Source: Hymenobacter psoromatis
Lineage (GTDB): Bacteria; Bacteroidota; Bacteroidia; Cytophagales; Hymenobacteraceae
Assembly (NCBI RefSeq): GCF_020012125.1
Contig: NZ_JAIFAG010000001.1
Span: 620,001-684,000, forward strand
DNA: 64,000 nt
Direction of reading: 5' to 3'
The notes under the pieces are model-generated. The model was not told where the DNA came from. It saw nothing but the letters and a program-made list of their open reading frames with translations, and made no database searches. The position numbers were made by a program, and so were the translations under genes. Below are positions 28,805-37,073 of the stretch, one piece after another (within the stretch, counting starts at the first letter, position 1; each line of letters opens with the position of its first letter).

Positions 28805-29605
28805 ATGTTCAACCTCACGCCTACCGTTCGCAACCTGCTGCTGTTTAACGTGGCAGTTTTTCTGGCCCAGCAAAATATCCGGCTCGACCCCTCCATTACG
28901 CAGCTGGGTAGCCTCTACCCGCTGGGGTCGGCCTTTTTTCACTTCTGGCAGTTTTTCACCTATATGTTTCTGCATGGCAGCTGGGGGCATATTTTTTCCA
29001 ATATGTTCGGGCTGATGGTGTTTGGGCCCATGCTGGAGCAGCGCTGGGGCGGGCAGCGCTTTTTGGCGTTCTGGCTCATGTGCGGGGTAGGGGCCGGCGT
29101 GCTCTATCAGAGCTTGCCCCTCTACCAGTCGCATAAAACGGAGGTGGCCTACACCGACTTCAAGGCCAACCCCGCTGCCTACGAGTACGACCAGTTTATG
29201 AAATCCAGCGGCTTTCAGGAGCCGGCCGATGAGCAGGCCGCCGCCGCGCTGGCCCGCAACCCCACCGACCAGGGCCTGCGCCAGGAGCTGCTGGGGCGCG
29301 TCGAGGCGGTGCACGAGGCCATCCATACCCTACCCATCGGCGGCATGCTGGGGGCGTCGGGCGCGTTATTCGGGGTCATGTTTGCCTTCGCCTACCTCTT
29401 TCCCAACACGGAGCTGTACCTGCTTTTCATTCCATTTCCTATTAAAGCCAAGTACCTCGTATTTTTCTACGCGCTTTACGAGTTATACAGTGGCCTGCAC
29501 CAAGCCCCCGGCGACACGGTGGCCCACCTGGCCCACATCGGCGGGCTGCTGATTGGGTTTATTATCGTCAAAATCTGGGAAGACGGGCGCACCCGCTTTT
29601 ACTAA
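28805..29605 (+). CDS. Rhomboid-family intramembrane serine protease, with long insertion
   Basis: A 266-aa polytopic protein. The catalytic serine is in GGMLGASGALFG (residue ~184) and the histidine in VAHLAHIGGLLIG (~244). HGSWGHIFSNMFGL is the conserved L1/TM2 His-Asn region. Between the TM ending GVLYQSLPLY and the GASG helix is a soluble insert of about 70 residues rich in Ala, Glu and Gln, longer than usual. Rhomboids cut transmembrane substrates inside the membrane. It is followed 16 bases later by a second rhomboid gene. Confidence 0.9.
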   Translation: MFNLTPTVRNLLLFNVAVFLAQQNIRLDPSITQLGSLYPLGSAFFHFWQFFTYMFLHGSWGHIFSNMFGLMVFGPMLEQRWGGQRFLAFWLMCGVGAGVLYQSLPLYQSHKTEVAYTDFKANPAAYEYDQFMKSSGFQEPADEQAAAALARNPTDQGLRQELLGRVEAVHEAIHTLPIGGMLGASGALFGVMFAFAYLFPNTELYLLFIPFPIKAKYLVFFYALYELYSGLHQAPGDTVAHLAHIGGLLIGFIIVKIWEDGRTRFY

Positions 29606-29620
29606 AAATCTACCGTTATC

Positions 29621-30523
29621 ATGAGTTTTACCCAGGATATCCGCGAGGCGTTTGCGCGCCGCGATAATGCGTTAAACCAGCTCCTTATCCTCAACGGGCT
29701 GGTGTTCGCGGTGCTCATCATACTGCGGGCCATCTTCTTCATCTCGCAGTCCGATGCCATCTACGTGCTCATCATGCGCCAACTGGCGCTTTCGTCGGAT
29801 GGCTTCGTGCTGCTGCGCCACCCCTGGACGCTGCTCACCTACGCTTTCGTGCACGAAGGCTTCCTGCACGTGCTGTTTAATATGCTGAACCTCTACTGGT
29901 TCGGGCAGATTATTCGGGAGTACCTGGGCGACCGGCGGCTGGTGAGCCTCTACGTGTTGGGCGCGCTGGCGGGTGCGGTGTTCTTTCTGCTAGCCTATAA
30001 TTTTATTCCCGTGCTGCGGCCTGGGGTAGGGCTGCCCGTCATCGGGGCCTCGGCATCGGTCACGGCCATTATCGTGGCCGCGGCCACGCTGCTGCCCGAC
30101 TACACCTTTATGCTCTTTATCATTGGGGCAGTTAAAATCAAGTGGATAGCCGTGGCGGTGGTCCTGATTTCGCTGGCCGGCATCAATGGGGGCAACCCCG
30201 GCGGCGAAATCACCCACCTCGGCGGGGCGCTGCTAGGCTACTTTTTCATCAAGCAAATGAAGGCCGGGCGCGACATGGGCCAGCCCGTGATAGCCGTGGG
30301 CAGCTGGTTTAGCCGGCTGTTTCAGCGCCGCCCCGCCATGCAGGTGACGCACCGCAGCACCGTGGCCGCGCCGCGCGTGGGGGCTGCTGCGGCCGGCAAG
30401 TCGGCCGGCAGCGCTACCCCTCCCGAAGAGGTTGACCTCATCCTGGATAAAATCTCGCGCTCGGGCTACGAAAGCCTGTCGAAGGATGAGAAGCAGAAGC
30501 TATTTCGCGCCAGCCAGCAGTAG
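29621..30523 (+). CDS. Second rhomboid-family protein with C-terminal cytoplasmic tail
   Basis: A 300-aa protein. The serine is in VIGASASVTAI (residue ~144) and the histidine in EITHLGGALLG (~199), so both catalytic residues are kept. EGFLHVLFNMLNLYWFG is the TM2 motif. The tail (~235-300) is basic and Ala-rich and ends in a small domain, EVDLILDKISRSGYESLSKD, a type seen on many Bacteroidota rhomboids. Co-transcribed with the first rhomboid. The TAG stop is also the first base triplet of a long palindrome. Confidence 0.9.
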   Translation: MSFTQDIREAFARRDNALNQLLILNGLVFAVLIILRAIFFISQSDAIYVLIMRQLALSSDGFVLLRHPWTLLTYAFVHEGFLHVLFNMLNLYWFGQIIREYLGDRRLVSLYVLGALAGAVFFLLAYNFIPVLRPGVGLPVIGASASVTAIIVAAATLLPDYTFMLFIIGAVKIKWIAVAVVLISLAGINGGNPGGEITHLGGALLGYFFIKQMKAGRDMGQPVIAVGSWFSRLFQRRPAMQVTHRSTVAAPRVGAAAAGKSAGSATPPEEVDLILDKISRSGYESLSKDEKQKLFRASQQ

Positions 30524-30606
30524 GGTGCGGGGCTTGCGCCCGCCCGTCGTTGAACGAGTGCGCTACGGGTCGTTCAACGACGGGCGGGGACAAGCCCCGC
30601 ACCCTA
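30521..30606. repeat. Long palindromic repeat A1
   Basis: TAGGGTGCGGGGCTTG (30521) pairs with CAAGCCCCGCACCCTA (ending 30606), and CCCGCCCGTCGTTGAACGA pairs with TCGTTCAACGACGGGCGGG, about 35 bp of perfect stem with only a 2-base interruption. The repeat begins exactly at the stop codon of the rhomboid gene. The related element A2 begins in the same way at the nuoK stop. Confidence 0.9.
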
Positions 30607-30625
30607 CCGCACAAAGAGGACAAAG

Positions 30626-30654
30626 AAAAAGGCCGTCGAAACGACGGCCTTTTT
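30626..30654. terminator. Bidirectional terminator
   Basis: AAAAAGGCCGTCG-AAA-CGACGGCCTTTTT, a perfect 13-bp stem with a 3-base loop between convergent genes. It terminates the rhomboid operon and the sigma operon. Confidence 0.88.
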
Positions 30655-30683
30655 GCTGGAACAAATGGGCAAAAATGAAGCAG

Positions 30684-31052
30684 CTAAACAGCTGATTCAG
30701 CTGTAGTTTCAGCCGCCGGGCGGCCCCATGCACCAGCGCAGCGACTGCGCATCTGCTGCCGGAATTTCTCGCGCTCGGCGGGCGAGAAAGCTTCCATTCG
30801 CTGCTGCATCTGGCGCTTCCAGGCGCGGCCGCGGGCCCAGCCGCCCTGCCCGCCGCGCCCAAAGCCACCGGTGAGAATGCGGCTCAGCACCACCAGGCCC
30901 AGCGTCTGCCAGAAATTGAGCACGGGCAAATGGAAAATCATTGGCATCAGCCAGTTCCACAGGCTCATGGTGGCAAAAACGGCGACGGTCATAAACAGCG
31001 CCGCGAAGAAAACGAATTTGACGGCTTTTTTCAGCCAGAAAGAGCGGTTCAT
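30684..31052 (-). CDS. Small membrane protein downstream of ECF sigma gene
   Basis: A 122-aa protein with two hydrophobic segments (residues ~13-33 and ~40-60), a Gly/Arg-rich linker (GGFGRGGQGGWARGRAW) and a helix AFSPAEREKFRQQMRSR. The gene follows the sigma gene by 35 bases on the same strand and is surely co-transcribed. The helix resembles those in periplasmic sensor-like partners of sigma factors, but no anti-sigma motif is present. Function unknown. Confidence 0.65.
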   Translation of the reverse strand: MNRSFWLKKAVKFVFFAALFMTVAVFATMSLWNWLMPMIFHLPVLNFWQTLGLVVLSRILTGGFGRGGQGGWARGRAWKRQMQQRMEAFSPAEREKFRQQMRSRCAGAWGRPAAETTAESAV

Positions 31053-31087
31053 ATCAATAAGGCAAATAGGAGAAGGGAAGACGCAAG

Positions 31088-31699
31088 CTAGTCGGTAAAC
31101 AGCTCGTCGTAAAGCTTTTGCAAGCGCTTACGCAGGTGTTTCACGGCGTAGTGCTTGCGCGAGATGAGGGTTTTGAGCGGCACGCCGGTGTCGGCCACCA
31201 TCTCGTTGAAGGACTTATCCTCCAGCTCGTGCCACACGAAGACTTGGCGCTGCTCGGCGGGCAGCTCGGCTAGGGCGTCGGTGAGGGCGTCCATGATGGT
31301 TTCGCGCAGCAGGCGGTTTTCGGGCGAGTCGTCGGGGGCAGGCAGCACGTCTTGCAGCAGGCGGGCGGGCTCGTCGCCGTCACTTCCTACCCCCAGCGGC
31401 GCATCCAAGGATACCGTGCGCTGGGCCGGCACGCGGCGGTAGCGGTCGATGATGCGGTTGCGGGCCACCCGGAAGAGCCAGGCAGCCGCCTGCTCCACGG
31501 GCTTGAGCAGGCGGTAGCTTTCCACCAGCTCAGCAAATACATCCTGCAAAATATCTTCGGCCTCGGCCGGGTCGGGCACCCGCCGCTCAATAAAGCGCAG
31601 CAGCCGGCCGCGCTGCTCGCGCACCGCGGTCTGTATCTGCTGGTCCTGGCCGGCGGCGGTCGTCATAAGCGCGGAGAGGGGTAGGGAAAGGGCTTCCAT
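31088..31699 (-). CDS. RNA polymerase ECF-type sigma factor
   Basis: A 203-aa protein with region 2 (RLLRFIERRVPDPAEAEDIL, then AAWLFRVARNRIIDRYRR) and region 4 (ALAELPAEQRQVFVWHELED, then VPLKTLISRKHYAVKHLRKR). An in-frame ATG at 31666 (MTTAAGQDQQ) is the more likely start. The residue order DAEDILQDVFAE and the ISRKHYAVKHLR helix place it in the ECF group. Operon with the small membrane protein. A long palindrome lies upstream, between it and nuoK. Confidence 0.88.
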   Translation of the reverse strand: MEALSLPLSALMTTAAGQDQQIQTAVREQRGRLLRFIERRVPDPAEAEDILQDVFAELVESYRLLKPVEQAAAWLFRVARNRIIDRYRRVPAQRTVSLDAPLGVGSDGDEPARLLQDVLPAPDDSPENRLLRETIMDALTDALAELPAEQRQVFVWHELEDKSFNEMVADTGVPLKTLISRKHYAVKHLRKRLQKLYDELFTD

Positions 31700-31743
31700 T
31701 ATGCCTAAGCAGACGCGGGACAGGAGCCGATATTTTACGGAAA

Positions 31744-31831
31744 GTAGCGTGGGCGCTGCGAGCCCGCGCGTAGTATCATGGAACAGCGTTTCACAACGTT
31801 CCCGCGCGCGGACTCGCAGAGTCCACGCTAC
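31744..31831. repeat. Long imperfect palindrome D in a divergent promoter region
   Basis: The left 27-bp arm (31744-31770, from GTAGCGTGG) and right arm (31805-31831, ending CCACGCTAC) are complementary except at three positions. It lies between the divergent sigma gene and nuoK. The nuoK -7 element starts six bases after its right end. Confidence 0.85.
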
Positions 31832-31836
31832 GGCCC

Positions 31837-31844
31837 TAACTTTG
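31837..31844 (+). promoter_or_regulatory. -7 promoter element for nuoK
   Basis: TAACTTTG matches TAnnTTTG and lies 39 bases before the nuoK ATG. The -33 position falls inside palindrome D, where no TTG is present. Confidence 0.45.
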
Positions 31845-31883
31845 CCCGCTAAGCCGGCGTTTCCGCCCCTTACCTGCTACCCC

Positions 31884-32222
31884 ATGACCAACGCTTCCCT
31901 CGTGCCCGCCGTCATCCACGAAGTACCCTTGCAGTACTACGTGTTTTTCGCCACTGCTCTCTTCTGCATCGGCGTAACGGGGGTGCTCGTGCGGCGCAAC
32001 GCCATCATTATCTTCATGTGCATTGAGTTGATGCTCAACGCCGTGAATATTCTGCTGACCGCCTTTGCCGCCTACCGCGCCGACCCCAACGGGCAGGTGT
32101 TCGTGTTCTTCATCATGGCCGTAGCCGCCGCCGAAGTCTCGGTCGGCCTGGGTATTATCGTCATGATTTACCGCAACTTCCAGAATACCGACGTCAACCT
32201 GCTCAGCCGGCTGAAAGGGTAG
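31884..32222 (+). CDS. nuoK: NADH-quinone oxidoreductase subunit K
   Basis: The 112-aa protein has three TMs and the conserved NuoK glutamates: E in FMCIELMLNAVNILL and E in AAAEVSVGLGI. It is a proton-channel subunit of the membrane arm of complex I. The frame is open far upstream, but ATG 31884 gives the family's normal length. The stop TAG is the first triplet of palindrome A2. Only nuoL follows; nuoA-J and nuoM-N are not nearby. Confidence 0.93.
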   Translation: MTNASLVPAVIHEVPLQYYVFFATALFCIGVTGVLVRRNAIIIFMCIELMLNAVNILLTAFAAYRADPNGQVFVFFIMAVAAAEVSVGLGIIVMIYRNFQNTDVNLLSRLKG

Positions 32223-32310
32223 GGTGCGGGGCTCGCCTCCACCCGGTCGTTTGGTTGCTACTTCCCGATTTTTCGTTCTGCTAGCCGGGCGCAGACAAGC
32301 CCCGCCCCTA
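32220..32310. repeat. Palindromic repeat A2, degenerate
   Basis: It begins TAGGGTGCGGGGCT at the nuoK stop and ends CAAGCCCCGCCCCTA at 32310, the same ends as A1 at 30521-30606. The middle is not self-complementary, so it looks like a decayed or recombined copy. It lies between nuoK and nuoL. Confidence 0.75.
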
Positions 32311-32315
32311 CATTC

Positions 32316-34268
32316 ATGCAAGAAATAGTCCTCCCCGCCGCTTCCGCGCCTTTTCCTACCCTGCTTTACCTCCTCATTCCGGGGTTGCCTTTTCTGGGTT
32401 TTCTGCTTAATGGTCTGTTAAACAAAAAGTTGTCGGGTACAGTGGCCGGCGCGCTGGGCACGTTCACGGTGCTGGGCTCGTTCGGGCTGTCGTTGTTTCT
32501 GTTCCTGAATTTCCAGTATCAGTACACCGTTCATCTATTTGACTGGATTTCAGTAGGTTCACTGCAAATTCCGTTCAGCTACCAGATTGACCAGCTCAGC
32601 CTGATTATGCTGCTGCTGATAACGGGGGTAGGGACGCTCATTCACCTCTATAGCATCGGCTACATGCACCACGATGAGAACGTGGGGAAGTTCTTTAGCT
32701 TCCTTAATCTCTTCGTATTCAGTATGTTGATTCTGGTGCTGGGGGCAAATTTTGTTATTCTATTCATTGGCTGGGAAGGGGTAGGGCTGTGCTCCTACCT
32801 GCTCATCGGCTTCTGGAACACCAATACCAGCTACAACAACGCGGCTAAGAAAGCTTTCATCATCAACCGCATCGGCGACCTGGGCTTTCTGCTCGGTATT
32901 TTTCTATTGTACCTGACTTTCAACTCGGTAGAGTACGGTGAGGTGTTTCAGAAGGCCAGCCTGGGACAGTTCGGTAACTACGGCGTGAGCGTGGTTACGG
33001 CCATTACGCTGCTGCTATTCGTGGGTGCGATGGGCAAGTCGGCGCAGCTGCCGCTCTACACCTGGCTACCCGACGCGATGGCCGGCCCTACCCCCGTCTC
33101 GGCCCTCATCCACGCCGCTACGATGGTCACGGCGGGCGTGTACCTCGTGCTGCGCTCCAATATTCTCTTTACGCTGGCTCCGCAAACGCTGGAAGTTGTG
33201 GGCATTGTCGGCCTCGCCACAGCGCTGTTCGCGGCCACTATTGGCCTGGCGCAGAACGATATCAAGAAAGTGCTGGCATATTCCACGGTGTCGCAGCTGG
33301 GTTATATGTTCCTGGCGTTGGGGGTGATGGGCTATACCTCGGCGTTCTTCCACGTGCTGACGCACGCTTTCTTCAAGGCGCTGCTCTTCCTGGGTGCCGG
33401 TTCGGTGATTCACGCCATGAGCAACGAGCAGGACATGCGCCGCATGGGCGGCCTGCGCAAAGCCCTGCCCATCACGTTTTTAACGATGTTGATTGGCTGC
33501 CTGGCTATCAGCGGTATTCCGCCGTTTGCGGGCTTTTTCTCGAAAGATGAAATCCTGAGCCACGTGTATGAGCACAACAAGGTGATGTGGGCCATCGGCG
33601 TTTTCACCTCGTTCCTGACGGCCTTCTACATGTTCCGGCTGCTGTTTCTCACGTTCTTCGGTGAGTTTCGGGGCACCGAGGAGCAGCGCCACCACCTGCA
33701 CGAGTCGCCGGCCAGCATGACGCTGCCGCTGATTGTGCTGGCGATTCTCTCGACCGTGGGCGGCTTTATGGGCGCGCCAATGCTCTTCGGCGGTCGCCAC
33801 TACCTGAGTGACTATCTGGCTCCGATTTTCACGTATTCACACCGCATTATGCCGGCCGCTTCGTCAACTGAGCTGAGCCAGGGCACGGAGTGGATGCTCA
33901 TCGGCATCTCGGTGGGCGTGGCGTTGGCGGGCCTCATCCTGGCCTACGTCCTCTACATCGCCCGTGCCGAACGCCCCGCTGAAGAAGAAACCCAGCGCTC
34001 GGCCATAGACAGTCTGGTGTACCACAAATATTACGTGGATGAGCTGTATAACGCGGTGTTCGTGAAGCCCACGATGGCCTTGTCCAAAGGACTCTATAAG
34101 TTCGTGGAGAACGGCGTCATCAACCCCCTCACCAACGGGGTAGGGCGCGCCACGCTGGCCGGCGGCCAGCTACTGCGCTTCGTACAGACCGGCTCCGTCG
34201 AAACCTACCTCATTCTCATGGTGCTGGGCATCGTGCTTATTCTGGGGCTGAATTTTGGTCGCTTGTAG
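32316..34268 (+). CDS. nuoL: NADH-quinone oxidoreductase subunit L
   Basis: A 650-aa, many-TM antiporter-like subunit. Hallmarks are GWEGVGLCSYLLIGFW, MGKSAQLPLYTWLPDAMAGP, LIHAATMVTAGVYLVLR and NDIKKVLAYSTVSQLGYMFL, which hold the key proton-path Glu, Lys and His residues. The long C-terminal helix region follows TPVSALIH as expected. Co-transcribed with nuoK across repeat A2. Confidence 0.95.
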   Translation: MQEIVLPAASAPFPTLLYLLIPGLPFLGFLLNGLLNKKLSGTVAGALGTFTVLGSFGLSLFLFLNFQYQYTVHLFDWISVGSLQIPFSYQIDQLSLIMLLLITGVGTLIHLYSIGYMHHDENVGKFFSFLNLFVFSMLILVLGANFVILFIGWEGVGLCSYLLIGFWNTNTSYNNAAKKAFIINRIGDLGFLLGIFLLYLTFNSVEYGEVFQKASLGQFGNYGVSVVTAITLLLFVGAMGKSAQLPLYTWLPDAMAGPTPVSALIHAATMVTAGVYLVLRSNILFTLAPQTLEVVGIVGLATALFAATIGLAQNDIKKVLAYSTVSQLGYMFLALGVMGYTSAFFHVLTHAFFKALLFLGAGSVIHAMSNEQDMRRMGGLRKALPITFLTMLIGCLAISGIPPFAGFFSKDEILSHVYEHNKVMWAIGVFTSFLTAFYMFRLLFLTFFGEFRGTEEQRHHLHESPASMTLPLIVLAILSTVGGFMGAPMLFGGRHYLSDYLAPIFTYSHRIMPAASSTELSQGTEWMLIGISVGVALAGLILAYVLYIARAERPAEEETQRSAIDSLVYHKYYVDELYNAVFVKPTMALSKGLYKFVENGVINPLTNGVGRATLAGGQLLRFVQTGSVETYLILMVLGIVLILGLNFGRL

Positions 34269-34296
34269 GGTAAATAGCTGCGTGTGACGTAACATT

Positions 34297-34398
34297 GAAC
34301 GTCATGCTGCACAACGTGAAGTAGCTTGCCGCCGGCGTTAGGGTCATTACCCTAAGCGCCTGTTAACAAGCTGCTTCACGTTGTGCAGCATGACGTTC
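34297..34398. repeat. Long palindrome B with nested inner hairpin
   Basis: The 32-bp arms (34297-34328, from GAACGTCATGCTGCACAACG; 34367-34398, ending GCAGCATGACGTTC) differ at one position. The loop holds a second dyad, TTAGGGT/ACCCTAA. It lies between nuoL and the S9 peptidase gene on the same strand. Its outer ends GAACGTCA resemble those of repeats C1 and C2. Confidence 0.9.
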
Positions 34399-34433
34399 TT
34401 TCGGTTTCTTCTACCCTCCGCTAGCTGCTTCCC

Positions 34434-36884
34434 ATGCAAAAACTCTTACCCGTGCTGCTCCTGTTAGTGGCCCCCGCAATGGCCCAGGAAACCCAGTATC
34501 AGCAGCCGCCCGCCGCTATCCGCGACCTGCTGCTGGCCCCGCCTACCCCCCGCGTGAGCCTTGCCGGCGATGGCAGCGTGCTAGCCATTCTGGCGGTGCA
34601 GGACTTCCCGACCGTCGCCGAGCTGAGCCAGCCCGAGCTGCGTCTGGCCGGCCTGCGCCTCAACCCGCGTACCAACGGCCAGAGCCGCGTGAGCTACGCC
34701 GTGGGCATGCAGTTTAAGCGCCTGCCCGGCGGGGCCGAAACGCCCGTGCGGGACCTGCCCGCCCAGGCCCGCATCAGCAGCCCCAGCTGGTCGCCCGACA
34801 ACCAGCACCTCGCCTTTACCCTGACTACGCCCGCCAGCGAGGGGATAGGGGGCCGGGTAGAATTGTGGGTGGCCGACGTGGCTACCAACACCGCCCGCCG
34901 CCTGCTGGCCACGCCGCTCAATGACGTGTTCGGCAACTCCTTCGAGTGGGTGCAGGATAGCCAGACGCTGCTGGCGCACACCGTGCCCACCGGGCGCGGC
35001 GCGGCCCCGGCCGCCGATGCTACCCCCACCGGCCCGGCCGTGCAGGAAACCGGCAGCGGCAAAAAATCGGGTGCCCGAACCTACCAGGATTTGCTGAAAA
35101 ACCCCGCCGACGAGCGCATTTTTGAGTATTACGCCACCGCGCAGCTCGTGCGGGTGACGCTGGCCGATGGCCGCGCCCAGCCGCTGGGCCAGCCGGGGGT
35201 AGTGCGCGCGGCGTCGCCCTCGCCCGATGGCCGCTTTGTGCTGGTGCGCACCGCCCATCGGCCTTTCTCTTATACGCTGCCCATCAGCAGCTTCCCGCAG
35301 CGCATTGAGGTGCTGGATTTGGCCTCGGGTAGCGTGGTAAAGACCATCGCCGACCTGCCGCTGGCCGACAACGTGCCCACCAATTTCGACGCCGTGCCCA
35401 CCGGCCCGCGCGACCACGGCTGGCGCAGCGACGCGCCCGCCACCATCAGCTACGCCGAGGCCCAGGATGGCGGCGACCCCAAGGTAAAGGCCGACGTGCG
35501 CGACAAAGTGTACCTGCTGCCCGCGCCCTTCGGCGCGGCGCAGGAGTTGGCGGCCCTACCCCTCCGCTACGCCAGCATGACGTGGGGCACCGACCACCTG
35601 GCCCTGGTGGATGGCTACCGCTGGGCCGACCGCCACGAAACCACCTGGCAGCTCGACCCTACCGCGCCCGGCCAGCCGCTGAAAGTGCTCTTCGATGGCT
35701 CGTCGCAGGATACCTACCACAACCCCGGCTCACCCGTGACGCGCCGCAATGCCCAGGGCCGTAGCGTGTTGCGGCTGGCGCAGAGCGGGCAGGCCATTTA
35801 CCTCACCGGCCAGGGCGCTTCGCCCGAGGGCGACCGGCCTTTCGTGGATGAGCTGAACCTGACCACCAGAAAGACTACCCGCCGCTGGCGCTCCGAAGCG
35901 CCCTACTACGAGGTACCGGTGGTGCTGTTTGATGGCAAAAAAGGCCAGTTGGAGCTGCTGACCCGCCGCGAGGCCGCCGACCAGGTGCCCAACTACTACC
36001 TGCGCACGCTGGGCAAAAAAGGCCAGCCGCTCGCTCTCACGCACTTCGCCAACCCGTATGCCGCCTTCGGCGGTAGCTTCCGCAAGCAGGTGCTGCACTA
36101 TAAGCGCGCCGATGGCGTGGCCCTCACCGCCAACCTCTACCTACCGCCCAACTATAAGAAAACCGACGGCCCGCTGCCCACGCTCATGGAAGCCTACCCC
36201 GTCGAATTCAAGGACAAGGCCAATGCTGGGCAGGTGAGCGGCTCTCCCTACACCTTCACGCGCATCAGCTGGGCCTCGCCCGTGTATTGGGTCACGCAGG
36301 GCTACGCGGTGCTTGAAAGCGCCACCGTGCCCATCGTGGGCGAAGGCACTGCCGAGCCCAACGATACCTATACCGAGCAGCTGGTGAGCAGCGCCAAAGC
36401 GGCCATCGACGAAGGCCAGCGCCTGGGCGTGGTGGACCCCGCCCGCGTGGCCGTGATGGGTCACAGCTACGGTGCCTTTATGACCGCTAACCTGCTGGCT
36501 CACTCCGACTTATTTAAAGCCGGCATCGCCCGCAGCGGGGCCTACAACCGCACGCTCACGCCCTTCGGTTTCCAGGGTGAGGAGCGCACCTACTGGCAGG
36601 CCAAGGGCGTGTACGACGCCATGTCACCCTTCAATTTTGCCGATAAAATCAAGACGCCCATTCTGCTCATTCACGGTGAGGCCGACAACAACTCGGGCAC
36701 CTTTCCCATCCAGAGCGAGCGCTTTTACGCCGCCCTCAAGGGTCAGGGCGCTACGGCTCGTTACGTAGTGCTGCCCGCCGAGGCCCACAGCTACGCCGCC
36801 CGCGAAAACCTGCTCCACATGCTTTGGGAGATGGATTCGTGGCTGAATAAGTACGTGAAGAACCCCACGCCAGCCGTGAACTAG
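34434..36884 (+). CDS. Secreted S9-family serine peptidase (prolyl oligopeptidase fold)
   Basis: An 816-aa protein with signal peptide (MQKLLPVLLLLVAPAMA). Residues ~30-520 form a beta-propeller-like region (SSPSWSPDNQHLAFTL; RAASPSPDGRFVLV). The C-terminal alpha/beta-hydrolase domain has nucleophile GHSYGAF, Asp in HGEADNNSGTFP and His in PAEAHSYAARE. The domain layout is that of S9D glutamyl endopeptidase-like enzymes. Probably periplasmic peptide degradation. Confidence 0.9.
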   Translation: MQKLLPVLLLLVAPAMAQETQYQQPPAAIRDLLLAPPTPRVSLAGDGSVLAILAVQDFPTVAELSQPELRLAGLRLNPRTNGQSRVSYAVGMQFKRLPGGAETPVRDLPAQARISSPSWSPDNQHLAFTLTTPASEGIGGRVELWVADVATNTARRLLATPLNDVFGNSFEWVQDSQTLLAHTVPTGRGAAPAADATPTGPAVQETGSGKKSGARTYQDLLKNPADERIFEYYATAQLVRVTLADGRAQPLGQPGVVRAASPSPDGRFVLVRTAHRPFSYTLPISSFPQRIEVLDLASGSVVKTIADLPLADNVPTNFDAVPTGPRDHGWRSDAPATISYAEAQDGGDPKVKADVRDKVYLLPAPFGAAQELAALPLRYASMTWGTDHLALVDGYRWADRHETTWQLDPTAPGQPLKVLFDGSSQDTYHNPGSPVTRRNAQGRSVLRLAQSGQAIYLTGQGASPEGDRPFVDELNLTTRKTTRRWRSEAPYYEVPVVLFDGKKGQLELLTRREAADQVPNYYLRTLGKKGQPLALTHFANPYAAFGGSFRKQVLHYKRADGVALTANLYLPPNYKKTDGPLPTLMEAYPVEFKDKANAGQVSGSPYTFTRISWASPVYWVTQGYAVLESATVPIVGEGTAEPNDTYTEQLVSSAKAAIDEGQRLGVVDPARVAVMGHSYGAFMTANLLAHSDLFKAGIARSGAYNRTLTPFGFQGEERTYWQAKGVYDAMSPFNFADKIKTPILLIHGEADNNSGTFPIQSERFYAALKGQGATARYVVLPAEAHSYAARENLLHMLWEMDSWLNKYVKNPTPAVN

Positions 36885-36921
36885 GGGGTAGGGCAGGCTG
36901 GCTGCTACGCCCTAATTAAGC

Positions 36922-37015
36922 ACGTCATTCCGAGCTTGCCGAGGAATCCCGCCCGTTTCATTGAACGGTACCCGCACGGCGCGGGCGAGATTCCTCGGCA
37001 AGCTCGGAATGACGT
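36922..37015. repeat. Long palindrome C1
   Basis: The 34-bp arms (36922-36955, from ACGTCATTCCGAGCTTGCCG; 36982-37015, ending GGAATGACGT) differ at one position, with a 26-base loop. It lies between two convergent genes and may also act as a terminator on both strands. It shares its arm core GAGCTTGCCGA with C2 at 57.5 kb. Confidence 0.92.
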
Positions 37016-37073
37016 TCTTTATAATCTATATAAATCGTAGCCTAGCGTTCGCCCTACTCCCTCAAAACCGCTC

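Noticed and set aside
30521..30606. Palindrome A1 as a simple Rho-independent terminator
   Set aside because: The stem is far longer than needed, has no T tract, and a proper terminator lies just after at 30626-30654.
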